Assembly: GCA_945861715.1 (NCBI GenBank)
Contig: CAMAVK010000002.1
Span: forward strand, 74,440-138,439
Reading direction: 5' to 3'
Length of the DNA stretch: 64,000 nt
From: Candidatus Woesearchaeota archaeon
GTDB taxonomy: Archaea > Nanobdellota > Nanobdellia > Woesearchaeales > GW2011-AR9
Of the stretch, positions 44,023 to 53,124 are shown piece by piece (the first letter of the stretch is position 1; every line of letters begins with the position of its first letter). A program made the position numbers and the translations under genes. The notes under the pieces were generated by a model, which was not told the origin of the DNA, made no database searches, and was given only the letters and a program-made list of their open reading frames with translations.

Positions 44023-44032
44023 TTTAAATTCC
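44023..44032 (+). promoter_or_regulatory. TATA box for the 881-residue surface protein
   Basis: CTTTTTAAAT lies 20-27 bp before the ATG at 44050 and no ribosome site precedes that ATG, fitting a leaderless start of a second transcript in the cluster. Confidence 0.5.
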
Positions 44033-44049
44033 AGTTTTATTGTTATTAT

Positions 44050-46695
44050 ATGCGCTCTGGATGGTTGATGTTTATACTAGTACTTGTTTTAGTGTTAGTC
44101 CCCATGGTTGAGGCCATTGAGTTTTCTGGATGTAATTCGTATTTTTCAAGTGCTACCTGCATATCTCACTCTGAGTGTTTTTGGAGGTATGGTAATTTAG
44201 GGGTAGGTAGTTGTCTTACGAAGGCTGGAACTCCAGCGTCAATTTCGGTTTCTTGTCCGAGTGTGGTGTCTGTTAATCAAACGTTTGAATGCACTTTATC
44301 AGGTGAGAATGTTAGGTTGAATAATGCGGAGATTGCTATTTTTGCTAATCCATTAGAAATACATGGGACTCCTTCAATCTCAAGCATGCAGTGGTATTCT
44401 GCGCAAAATCCTTTTTACACCCTACTCTCTGATAGGCTTTCGATAGTTTCTCTTGCGGATTATCAACCAGTACTTAATGATAGGATCGCTTCTCCCTATT
44501 TTGGTCCAATTATGAGATTTAAGATAGCATTGTCTCGTAATGTTAATAGGATTTCTGTTTCTGTTACGGGGTCTGACCTTCAACTTGATACTTCAAGTGG
44601 TCCTATTACGGTTCAACAAGGTTCTATTCCAATCACTTTTCCTTGCTATAATTCGTGGAATCGACCAGTATCTTTGGCGCAAGTTTCTACTCTTAATCCT
44701 ATTTATTGTTCTGTTGTTTTTACAAATGATTATTTTGGCAAGAATTTACGGATGTCATTTGGGATTTCTTCAGCTGGGTTGGCTCCGAGTTATATCAACC
44801 CCGATACATCGGCCGATTTTGTCCATTATTACACCACTGGTAAACCAGGGGTTGATATTAATGATAATTTGGTAATTACCAATTTAGATGTTCCTTTTGG
44901 TCAACCAATAACCATCACTTCTTCTGATAGAATACCAAAAGGGGCAGTTTTATCTATGGGGATGTTGTATACTCGTACAGGTTCTATTACTCCAACTCTT
45001 AGTACTTTATCTAGTTCTGGTCCTCCATTCCGTCTAACAGGGTCTCCAATTATGGTAAATTATTTTCTGGGTGGAGGGTGTCAACCGAGAGGGAGAGAGT
45101 TAGTACTGGAAGGAGCACATCCAGGTCAAGTTGTGTGTGGATTAATGAATGGTCAGCAGGGATGGATTTCAAAGATAGGTTCATACTGTGTAGATAATAA
45201 TAATTGTGGTGATACTGGACGTTGCCAACAAGGTGTGTGTAAAGTTGCGTCTGGTAGCTCTTGTGTACGAGATTTGGATTGTATGTCGGGTGATGCTTGT
45301 GAGTCAAATAGCTGTTCGTTTGTTAGACTAAATGCTCCTTGTACCGTTGCCGGTAAAACGGTTATTACCCCGATTTTCGGAACTTTGAAATGTGTATTGC
45401 GTGAGGGTAATCTGAGATGGCTCGGGGTACTTTCAACGGGGTGTGATGGGGATGCGTCTTGTGATACGGGTTTATTTTGTTCCAATTCTCGGTGTGCACC
45501 TGTTGCGGTTGGTGCTCCTTGCGTGACTCTTGGTGCTTTTCAGGGAAGAATTCCTTCATATGATGTAGCTACTTCGTTTATCTGTTCAACTGTTCCTGGC
45601 TCCTCTCCTTTACGTGAGGAAGTGCGGTTGAAAAGTAATAGTCCTTGCAGATTAGATTCTGAGTGTGTGTATGGTGATGTGTGCGATGGGGGACGGTGTC
45701 GCTTTGTATCCCCTGGGCGTGATTGTTTCATTGAAGGTCGTGAGCTTTTTCAAAGTGGTCGATTATATCGATGTGTTCTGGAAGAAGATGGTCTGAGTTG
45801 GAAGTCTGTTCCTGGTAATGTTTGTGCTGCTGATGGTGATTGTGATTCAGATGTGTCTCTTTTTTGTAGTGTAGGGAGGTGTGCAGTTATGGATTCGGGG
45901 TTACCTTGCTTTGCAGCTGGTACGCGTTTTGTAGAAGGTAGTTCCGACCCTTATCGTTGTATTTCTATTGATGGAACTAATGCGGCGGGATCTTATCGTT
46001 TATCAGTTACTAATGGTGGGGCGTGTGATGCACATTCGGAGTGTATGTCTGGTCAGTGTAATGGTGGGTTCTGTTCTCGGTTTGAAATTTTTCATACTTG
46101 TTATCAATTGCATTCAACATGGACTCAAGATAGTCGCACTCTTGTTTGCGAGCAGACTTCACAGTTAATCCCAGCGTTTATTTGGAAGGTCCCCGAGGGA
46201 GGAAGGTGTCAGGGTGATGATGGGCTATCGTATCCCAATCGCTGTGCAGCTGAAAATTCGCGTTGTGTGGATGGTCGATGTCTTGCTGAAGGTGAGTTAT
46301 GCTCTGTTCTTAACTCTCAAATTAATGGTGATGTAAATTCTCTTGTGTGTAAAATAGTTGGGGATCATTTAGAATGGGTCTTAGAGGGTGTGGTGGTACA
46401 GGGTGAATGTCTCTTGGGTGATTATACTGGTGATGGTCGTGTGTCGATTCAAGACTTTCGTGGATTTCGGTCGCATGTGTTGTCATGGAGTGATCTTAGT
46501 TCTAATGTTGACTGCGGAGCTGGGGGTCAGCAATCGTGTGCGGTACGTGGTCAGTTCCAATGTGATTCTGGTTTAGGGTTTGGCGGGGCTGTGTCACAAT
46601 GTGGCGCTCATTGTAATATTGGGGATTTTGATTCTAATGGTCGGGTTTCAATTCAGGACTTTCGTGGGTTTAGAAACGCGGTTCTTGTTCGATAA
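44050..46695 (+). CDS. Large Cys-rich surface protein with dockerin-like end
   Basis: 881 residues. Signal peptide (LMFILVLVLVLVPMVEA). Residues 60-330 hold two cohesin-like beta stretches (SVNQTFECTLSGENV..., VLSMGMLYTRTG). Residues 330-780 hold at least six Cys-rich repeats of the form DSECVYGDVCDGGRCRFV, resembling EGF-like or colipase-like knots. The last 95 residues are the shared dockerin-like module (GDYTGDGRVSIQDFRGFRSH ... GDFDSNGRVSIQDFRGFRNA). It could present Cys-rich binding knots on a cohesin scaffold. Confidence 0.75.
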   Translation: MRSGWLMFILVLVLVLVPMVEAIEFSGCNSYFSSATCISHSECFWRYGNLGVGSCLTKAGTPASISVSCPSVVSVNQTFECTLSGENVRLNNAEIAIFANPLEIHGTPSISSMQWYSAQNPFYTLLSDRLSIVSLADYQPVLNDRIASPYFGPIMRFKIALSRNVNRISVSVTGSDLQLDTSSGPITVQQGSIPITFPCYNSWNRPVSLAQVSTLNPIYCSVVFTNDYFGKNLRMSFGISSAGLAPSYINPDTSADFVHYYTTGKPGVDINDNLVITNLDVPFGQPITITSSDRIPKGAVLSMGMLYTRTGSITPTLSTLSSSGPPFRLTGSPIMVNYFLGGGCQPRGRELVLEGAHPGQVVCGLMNGQQGWISKIGSYCVDNNNCGDTGRCQQGVCKVASGSSCVRDLDCMSGDACESNSCSFVRLNAPCTVAGKTVITPIFGTLKCVLREGNLRWLGVLSTGCDGDASCDTGLFCSNSRCAPVAVGAPCVTLGAFQGRIPSYDVATSFICSTVPGSSPLREEVRLKSNSPCRLDSECVYGDVCDGGRCRFVSPGRDCFIEGRELFQSGRLYRCVLEEDGLSWKSVPGNVCAADGDCDSDVSLFCSVGRCAVMDSGLPCFAAGTRFVEGSSDPYRCISIDGTNAAGSYRLSVTNGGACDAHSECMSGQCNGGFCSRFEIFHTCYQLHSTWTQDSRTLVCEQTSQLIPAFIWKVPEGGRCQGDDGLSYPNRCAAENSRCVDGRCLAEGELCSVLNSQINGDVNSLVCKIVGDHLEWVLEGVVVQGECLLGDYTGDGRVSIQDFRGFRSHVLSWSDLSSNVDCGAGGQQSCAVRGQFQCDSGLGFGGAVSQCGAHCNIGDFDSNGRVSIQDFRGFRNAVLVR

Positions 46696-46775
46696 TACTA
46701 TTTTTGATATTACGAAAGGTTTATATTTACTAATTGAATACATTAATCAAGTTTTACTACTACGAGGGATGATGG

Positions 46776-47558
46776 ATGGCTAAGTTTTACTCACTGTTAA
46801 TACTATTTTTACTAATGCTTGGTTCTGTGGTTTTGGCAGATGCAACGTTTACACTTAGTCCGAATCCAGCGACGGCAAGTGTAGGTGATACGGTGACTGT
46901 TACACTGGCCTTTGATGCTGGTGGCGCAGTTAATCCTTTTAGTACTGCATATGTTTTAACTTCGCAGCAGCTTACTTTTGATGATCCGGCTGGGCCGCAA
47001 TGCGGGTTAGAAGATAACTCCGACTCTCATATTTTAAATTGTGATTATATGGAGGCCTTCGCTCCAAATTCTTTTGTGATTACTGCTCGGGTTGTTTCAG
47101 TACCTATAACTATCAATCTCGAGCAAGCCTATGTAGATCTTTATAATCCTAATAATGATGATGAGTCTATTTCGGTGAATGTGGCGCCTGTTCCTCCGTT
47201 AATTATTCCTGCTGCTAATGCTGCTGCTGGTGGTGGTGTACCTGCTGCTTGTCAAGAATCTTGGGCATGCTCCGACTTCTCAAATTGTGCAAATGGGCAA
47301 GAAACACGAACTTGCGAAGATACTAATCATTGTGGGACTCAAGTATCTCAGCCTGTACCTTCGCGTGCCTGTGTGGATGGTCCATCTTGTCATGAGGGAA
47401 CTCATAATGAAGGTGGTAGTTGTGTTGCTGATGTTGCTCCTCTCTCTCAAGAAGATTTGCTTGCACAATTAGAAACTGTTCTTGGTGGATCTGGGTTGAA
47501 TAGATTACAGCAAATCTCACATATCGCCCGATTATTAATGCAGGGTGGTGTACAATGA
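46776..47558 (+). CDS. Secreted cohesin-like plus TSP1-like protein
   Basis: 260 residues. Signal peptide (LLILFLLMLGSVVLA), then a cohesin-like or related beta domain (TLSPNPATASVGDTVTVTLA, about 20-140), then a thrombospondin type 1-like segment, SWACSDFSNCANGQETRTC, ending CGTQVSQPVPSRAC. A short helical tail follows (LNRLQQISHIARLLMQ), like the tails of the 754- and 1179-residue proteins. Its stop overlaps the next start (ATGA), so the genes are translationally coupled. Confidence 0.72.
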   Translation: MAKFYSLLILFLLMLGSVVLADATFTLSPNPATASVGDTVTVTLAFDAGGAVNPFSTAYVLTSQQLTFDDPAGPQCGLEDNSDSHILNCDYMEAFAPNSFVITARVVSVPITINLEQAYVDLYNPNNDDESISVNVAPVPPLIIPAANAAAGGGVPAACQESWACSDFSNCANGQETRTCEDTNHCGTQVSQPVPSRACVDGPSCHEGTHNEGGSCVADVAPLSQEDLLAQLETVLGGSGLNRLQQISHIARLLMQGGVQ

Positions 47559-50500
47559 AGTTTCGTGCATTTTCTTTTTGTGTACTCCTTTTAGCTCTTA
47601 GTCTGGGTTCTTTGGCTGCGACTACTGTATTTTTTCAGCCTTCCACACTATCTCTAGCTCAAGGTGAAGTAAAAGAAGTAACGGTTATAATAAATTCTGA
47701 TCTACCACTCAACAGCATACAAATTGCTGGTACATATGATCCAGCTAAGGTGTCTGTTGTTGCAACAAAATTGCCTTTGGTGGGTGCAAATGGTGTGGCA
47801 TGGCCCGTTGCTACTATAGGGGCTCCCGTATTTGCTCCGCCTAGCAATCGCTTTGCTTATAATGCTGTTCTTAATCCAGATGTTCCTGCGCAATACCTTG
47901 CTCCTGGTCAGACGCGTCTTTTTACCTTGCGGTTTACTGGTATTGCTGCTGGTGTTAGTACAGTTTCTATGGCTTCAGCATTTTATAGGACGGGGGCAGT
48001 TAACCCTATTGCTATTGCTGTTTTACCCACTGTTTCTGTAACCGGTCCAGTTGCTCGTTTTAATCCTTTTCCTGGAACTCCATTTGATAATGCTCCTGTC
48101 ACTCCTCGTGCAGCAGGGACAGTAGATCAGGAAAATTGTGAGTTTCGATCATCTGCGGGTATAATCTCTGCTGGTTTCAACAGCGATAGGGATAATATTA
48201 TGCGTGATTCTCAAGATCCTGATTGTTTGAATCAAGCATGCGATGTTGCTGCTCCAACTAAAAAATGGACGTGGTCTTATTATTTAGGTGATACGGCTCG
48301 TACTGCTCCTCCTTCGGCTTTAGGTACTGGTTGTTGTGCTCCAAATCAATGTGCTCTTGCAGGTCAATGTATGAACCCAGGTTCTATTGATGAATCTAGC
48401 GGTCATTCAATGGTATGTTTGGGTCATGATAATGCGGTTTTGAGTTCGGCGACTGTTGTTGCGGTAGCGGGTGCGGTTGCTCCAATTGATTCTAATCCGT
48501 CGGTTAATTCATGGCTAGTATGTACTCCTGGTAGTCGATCTGTTACGGTAGGTGGTATCGTGTATACCTGTGCAAATGGTCATTGGACTTCACCTGCGTG
48601 TAGAGCTCCAGATCCTGCTGCCTTTGCTCATTCTAGTTTCTGTGCTGGTGATGATGTAGGCGTGGTTGGTGCGCCTCTTGCGCCTGCTCTTGTTGGGTAT
48701 GATATTTCAATGAATAGAGGTATGTGTACTGCTGAGCGAAAGTGTGAGTATGCCTGTCAACAAGGATATCGGTTAGGAACAAATGCGAATGGTGCGCCTG
48801 CGTGTGTTTTAGATGTTCCATGTACTCCTACGCAAAATCCAGGTACAAATCCTAAACAATGTAAGGTAGGTAGTCCTACTGTTCTTCAGTATTGTGCAAA
48901 TGTAAATAATTTAGTGCAGTGGGTTGATTCACCTTGTAGTGCAGGACAGACATGTCATGCTGCTGATGCGCAACATACACTTGCGTATTGTACTTTAGAT
49001 GTTGATGCTGATGGTGTTGATGATTCAATTGATAATTGTCGTATGATTGCTAATCCCAATCAAGCTAACGCGCGTTTAGGTACACCTCAAAATAATGGGT
49101 ATGGTGATGCTTGTCAAGCAAATGCTGCTTGTACTATGGTTAATGGTGCTGCTTCTGGTTTTGTTTGGAGTTATGATTCTAGAGAGAATCCTGGTATAAA
49201 TCCTTTAATTGGATGTTGTGCTGCTGGATCTTGTGCAGATCGAAGAGGACTGTGTTTTACTTTTAATCCTGGAAACCCACAAACAATCAATGGATTTTGT
49301 AAGCCAGGTGGCAATTGGGAAATCTGTGACATTAATACTCATGGACTTGTGAGTTCAACTAATCCTGACTATAGATGTTTAAGTAAGCAAATTGCTGTTC
49401 CTGGACAAATTGTCCCTGCGGTTCCTGACCCTGTTTGGGTAAGATGTATGCCTAGTAATTTCATCTCTTTTGCGGGATCAAAGTTGGCGACTCCTGGTAA
49501 TGCAGCTTTTGTTGGTGATACTGAAGCTGGTGGGGTTGTTTGTGATGCTAATGGAGATTGGCACCCGTCACCATGTACAGGTATTATTCCTAACTCTAAG
49601 GTATGTACTGGTGATGATGTAGGTGTTGTTGATCAAACTCCTAAACTACTTGTTGCATCGTGTGATGCTCTTCCTCAAGCAAAGTGTCAATATGTGTGCT
49701 TGCGAGGATATATGAAGTCTGGTGGTAGTTGTGTTCCTGACTTAGATAATGATGCTATTGCTGACCCGGTTGATAACTGTCCTTCGGTTTATAACCCTGA
49801 TCAAAATGCTGCAAGTTGTGTTGAAGGCAATGCTTGTATTTCGAAAATTGATGTTGATAAATATCTAAATGTTCCTTCTGTTGCTCTTCCTATTCCTCCG
49901 AATTCGGCTGCTGTTTGGACTTATACCAATTCCCGAGATAATGTTGCTTCCAAAGTAGTTGCTTGTTGTAATGGTTACTTCAATCCTAATCCAGTATCCA
50001 ATGATTGTGCACTTCCTAATGGATATTGTATGAGAGAAAATGAAGTTTCTCGAGAGAAGTTATGCGGCGATAACCATATTATGGAAGTTTGTGATGCGCA
50101 GCATGATGGTGTAATCTCAAAATCTAATCCTCTTGTGCGCTGTAAATTTACGAAGCAAGTTGATGCTTGTCGAGCAGGTGAACGTCTAGCAGGAGATATG
50201 TGTATAAATGATATTACCAGGACAGCTCATGCTGCTGATTTCTGGGTTCCACAATGGCAAGTTTGTAATGAAGCAAATGTAGCGGATTATAATGATGGAT
50301 CATCATGTCAAGCGAGTGGTGCATGGCAGAGAGAAGAGTGTACTCTTGCGAAAGATGGCCAGGTTGGTTTAATGGATCATACCCTTCGGTGTAAGCATGA
50401 CTGGATGGGTAGTCCTGCATGGATTCAATGTAATACTGCAAATCTACAAATTTTCAATACTTTGAAGGATCAATACAATATTAATATTCGTAACCTTGTT

Positions 50501-51094
50501 CCTTCTCAAGGTTTTAATGATGGAAGTAGTTGTTCAGCAGCAGGTGATTGGATTTTGGAGCCATGTGGCCCCTCTAATCATGCTGATGTTCATACATTGA
50601 ACCGCAAATTGCGTTGCCGAGCAGGTTTCGCACCTGAGGGACAAGTTGTGGCGCACCCAGTTTGGGTCCAATGTAATACTGCGAATTTAGTATTATTCAA
50701 TGATAATCCTTCATGTGATGCTAGTGGATTTTGGCAAAGTGCAGAAATTGAGGCTAATCATGATTGTAATTTGGATCGTACTTGTACACCTGGTGATCCA
50801 TGTTCACTAGATTCTGATTGTGCTGATGGTGCGTGTTCTAATGGAATTTGTGAACCAATTCAGGATGCAGATAATGATGGTGTTCCTGATGTTTTTGATC
50901 AATGTCCGGATACTTCTCCAGATGAAATTAATATTGTAAATGGGGTTGGCTGTGTTGCGGGGGATAGCGAGGGTACAGTTGATGATTTTATAGAACTTGT
51001 TCGCGCGATACTCAATGATGATTCAAATGATCATAAAATACAATCCATTGCAGAATTATTTAGGACTCATTTGGATGTCCTTGCAGTTAATTAA
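47555..51094 (+). CDS. Giant cohesin-domain surface protein with Cys-rich repeats
   Basis: 1179 residues. Signal peptide (FCVLLLALSLGSLA), then a clear cohesin domain at about 20-170 (FFQPSTLSLAQGEVKEVTVI, IQIAGTYDPAKVSVV, LAPGQTRLFTLRFTG). Three roughly 250-residue Cys-rich repeats follow, each with a W-x-Y stretch, paired cysteines (GCCAPNQC, GCCAAGSC, ACCNGYF) and two with the C-GDDVGVV module. TSP3 repeats lie at about 490, 735 and 1110. The end (TVDDFIELVRAILND ... IAELFRTHLD) resembles the dockerin-like tail of the first cluster gene. No enzyme domain is seen. Confidence 0.76.
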   Translation: MKFRAFSFCVLLLALSLGSLAATTVFFQPSTLSLAQGEVKEVTVIINSDLPLNSIQIAGTYDPAKVSVVATKLPLVGANGVAWPVATIGAPVFAPPSNRFAYNAVLNPDVPAQYLAPGQTRLFTLRFTGIAAGVSTVSMASAFYRTGAVNPIAIAVLPTVSVTGPVARFNPFPGTPFDNAPVTPRAAGTVDQENCEFRSSAGIISAGFNSDRDNIMRDSQDPDCLNQACDVAAPTKKWTWSYYLGDTARTAPPSALGTGCCAPNQCALAGQCMNPGSIDESSGHSMVCLGHDNAVLSSATVVAVAGAVAPIDSNPSVNSWLVCTPGSRSVTVGGIVYTCANGHWTSPACRAPDPAAFAHSSFCAGDDVGVVGAPLAPALVGYDISMNRGMCTAERKCEYACQQGYRLGTNANGAPACVLDVPCTPTQNPGTNPKQCKVGSPTVLQYCANVNNLVQWVDSPCSAGQTCHAADAQHTLAYCTLDVDADGVDDSIDNCRMIANPNQANARLGTPQNNGYGDACQANAACTMVNGAASGFVWSYDSRENPGINPLIGCCAAGSCADRRGLCFTFNPGNPQTINGFCKPGGNWEICDINTHGLVSSTNPDYRCLSKQIAVPGQIVPAVPDPVWVRCMPSNFISFAGSKLATPGNAAFVGDTEAGGVVCDANGDWHPSPCTGIIPNSKVCTGDDVGVVDQTPKLLVASCDALPQAKCQYVCLRGYMKSGGSCVPDLDNDAIADPVDNCPSVYNPDQNAASCVEGNACISKIDVDKYLNVPSVALPIPPNSAAVWTYTNSRDNVASKVVACCNGYFNPNPVSNDCALPNGYCMRENEVSREKLCGDNHIMEVCDAQHDGVISKSNPLVRCKFTKQVDACRAGERLAGDMCINDITRTAHAADFWVPQWQVCNEANVADYNDGSSCQASGAWQREECTLAKDGQVGLMDHTLRCKHDWMGSPAWIQCNTANLQIFNTLKDQYNINIRNLVPSQGFNDGSSCSAAGDWILEPCGPSNHADVHTLNRKLRCRAGFAPEGQVVAHPVWVQCNTANLVLFNDNPSCDASGFWQSAEIEANHDCNLDRTCTPGDPCSLDSDCADGACSNGICEPIQDADNDGVPDVFDQCPDTSPDEINIVNGVGCVAGDSEGTVDDFIELVRAILNDDSNDHKIQSIAELFRTHLDVLAVN

Positions 51095-51107
51095 CTAGGT
51101 GATACTT

Positions 51108-53123
51108 ATGGCTTCAATGCAACAAAAACAATCTGTGCAATCAAAACCGGTTGCGAGACCAGCTGCTAAGCAAGTTGGTAGTATAAACAATAACGTGGGT
51201 GCGTCTGCTAGCGCTACACCTGCTGTTCCTTCAGCGAGCAGTCCATTAAAGTTTGTGGTTATTGCGGTTGTTGCTATTGTTGCAATAGCGTTGTTGCTCT
51301 TCTTTGTGAATAAAGGTACAGGTCATGCGATTAACTTTGGTGATGATGCTGGGATTGCGGCAAATATGGGTGGTGTATTTCTAGCTGATGGCAGTACCAT
51401 TCCGGTTGATAATGGGGCAGCTGATCTCTTATTACCGTTGAAAATTAATTTTGAGTCTCGTTCCGTTGCAGTGCAAGTTAATTATCACATTGAAGCATCT
51501 GAAGGTGCAATTTTTGAGTGTGATTTTGCATTACGTTCTGATTTGCAGGAGAGTGGACTTGTGGTGTTGAATGATCAATTCTGCTCTTTAGGTCAAGATA
51601 GTCATGTTGAAATTGCATTTTTATGTGCTGATGCAGAGTGCAGTAATGCCTTTTCTGGTGTTGAAGAAATTGGTCAGTTGCGGTTAACACCTGATGCCGA
51701 TAATACTGAACCTATTTCAGTTACTTTTGATAGTATTTCGTATGTTGATTTTGAAGATGTTGAAGATAGGATTGTTGATGTTGCTGTTCAAAATGCTGCG
51801 CTTAATTATGCTGGTGAGCCACCTGCTTGTCCTCCGACTGATTGTGCGTCTGAAGGTCAGAGTGCGTGTCAAGGTAATTCGGCATGGGGTACTTGTTCAG
51901 TGAATGTAAACACAGGTTGTTTAGAAGTTTCAAATGTTCCTGATGAGAATAGGTGTGGTCTAACTCGACATTGTGAGGTCGGAGCTTGCGTTGATAATCC
52001 ACCGTTTGTTTGTGTTGCTGCAGAGGGATGTATTGTTGAAGCTCAGTGTACTTTAGGTGGATTTTACTGGTATGCTGATGTGAATGGTGTTGAGACATGT
52101 CATGCTGAAGATGCTCCTCAATGTGATAATACCATTGATGCTGATAGTGATGGTGTTGGAGATGCTTGTGACAACTGTCCTGCTCTTGGTAATGGTAATC
52201 AGATTGATCTTGATGCTGACAGTATCGGTGACTCTTGTGATAATGATAAAGATGGCGATACTATTCCTAACAGTGATGAAATTGCAGGATGTGATATTGA
52301 TAATAGTCCAGAATGTGGTTCAGATAATACGGATTTTGATAGTGATGGGGTCTTAAATGATGTTGATAACTGTCCAAATCTAACGAATGCAAATCAAGCG
52401 GACTCGGATGCTGATAGAGTCGGCGATGCATGTGACGGTGAAGCGGGACCAAATAGTGATTTTGATGTTGATGGTGTTATTGATACTGGTGATAATTGTC
52501 CTCGTGTTGCAAATGCGGATCAAGCGGATCTGGATGCTGATGGTGTAGGAGATAACTGTGACAATTGCCGCAGTAATTCGAATGCTGATCAGGTGAATGC
52601 TGATAGTGATGCACTCGGTGATGCTTGTGATGTTTGTTCTCAAGATGACCAGAATGATCGCGATGCCGACGGTATTTGTGGTAATGTAGATAATTGTCCT
52701 GCAACTTCTAATCCTCTTCAAGAAGATGTAGATGCCGATGGTATTGGGGAAGCTTGTAATGGTATTCCTCGAGTAGTTGATAATGAGGTTGTCCAATCAA
52801 TGGACGGTCTGAAGGTTAAGGTTGTAGAGGGTGGAAAACAAGGAAGTGTGTTTACTACTTTAGTTATTGCTTTGGAACCTATTGACACCCCTTTTACGGT
52901 TTATACTACCTTACTTGATGCAGATGGAGTTACAATCGTGTTTGAGAGTCGAACTATTCAATCATTGGAACCAGGAAATTCATTTAGGGTACATACTGAT
53001 GGGGGTGTCCTTGAAGTTGTTAAAAAAGAAGTCATTGTTAATGATAATCTTGACCCTGCAACATCTCTTGTCCATCTTAACGGTAAGTTTTCAGTGAGTT
53101 ATGGTAATGTGGGGGTAAATTAG
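51108..53123 (+). CDS. Membrane-anchored protein with cohesin-like domain and TSP3 array
   Basis: 671 residues from the ATG at 51108, behind AGGTGAT; a GTG at 51099 overlaps that site and is rejected. A 45-residue Gln/Lys/Ala-rich cytosolic start, membrane helix (about 47-70) and the motif GTGHAINFG. A cohesin-like beta domain covers about 100-235 (RSVAVQVNYHIEASEG ... IGQLRLTPD). A long run of TSP3 calcium repeats spans about 340-560 (DADSDGVGDACDNCPA type). A last beta domain follows. It is a good candidate for the cell anchor of the complex. Confidence 0.75.
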   Translation: MASMQQKQSVQSKPVARPAAKQVGSINNNVGASASATPAVPSASSPLKFVVIAVVAIVAIALLLFFVNKGTGHAINFGDDAGIAANMGGVFLADGSTIPVDNGAADLLLPLKINFESRSVAVQVNYHIEASEGAIFECDFALRSDLQESGLVVLNDQFCSLGQDSHVEIAFLCADAECSNAFSGVEEIGQLRLTPDADNTEPISVTFDSISYVDFEDVEDRIVDVAVQNAALNYAGEPPACPPTDCASEGQSACQGNSAWGTCSVNVNTGCLEVSNVPDENRCGLTRHCEVGACVDNPPFVCVAAEGCIVEAQCTLGGFYWYADVNGVETCHAEDAPQCDNTIDADSDGVGDACDNCPALGNGNQIDLDADSIGDSCDNDKDGDTIPNSDEIAGCDIDNSPECGSDNTDFDSDGVLNDVDNCPNLTNANQADSDADRVGDACDGEAGPNSDFDVDGVIDTGDNCPRVANADQADLDADGVGDNCDNCRSNSNADQVNADSDALGDACDVCSQDDQNDRDADGICGNVDNCPATSNPLQEDVDADGIGEACNGIPRVVDNEVVQSMDGLKVKVVEGGKQGSVFTTLVIALEPIDTPFTVYTTLLDADGVTIVFESRTIQSLEPGNSFRVHTDGGVLEVVKKEVIVNDNLDPATSLVHLNGKFSVSYGNVGVN

Positions 53124-53124
53124 G

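Noticed and set aside
45050-52796. Many long antisense frames, His/Gln/Tyr-rich, opposite the TSP3 and Cys-rich genes
   Set aside because: They arise from the repeated GAT/TGT codons of calcium-binding and cysteine-rich proteins on the other strand and have no start signals.
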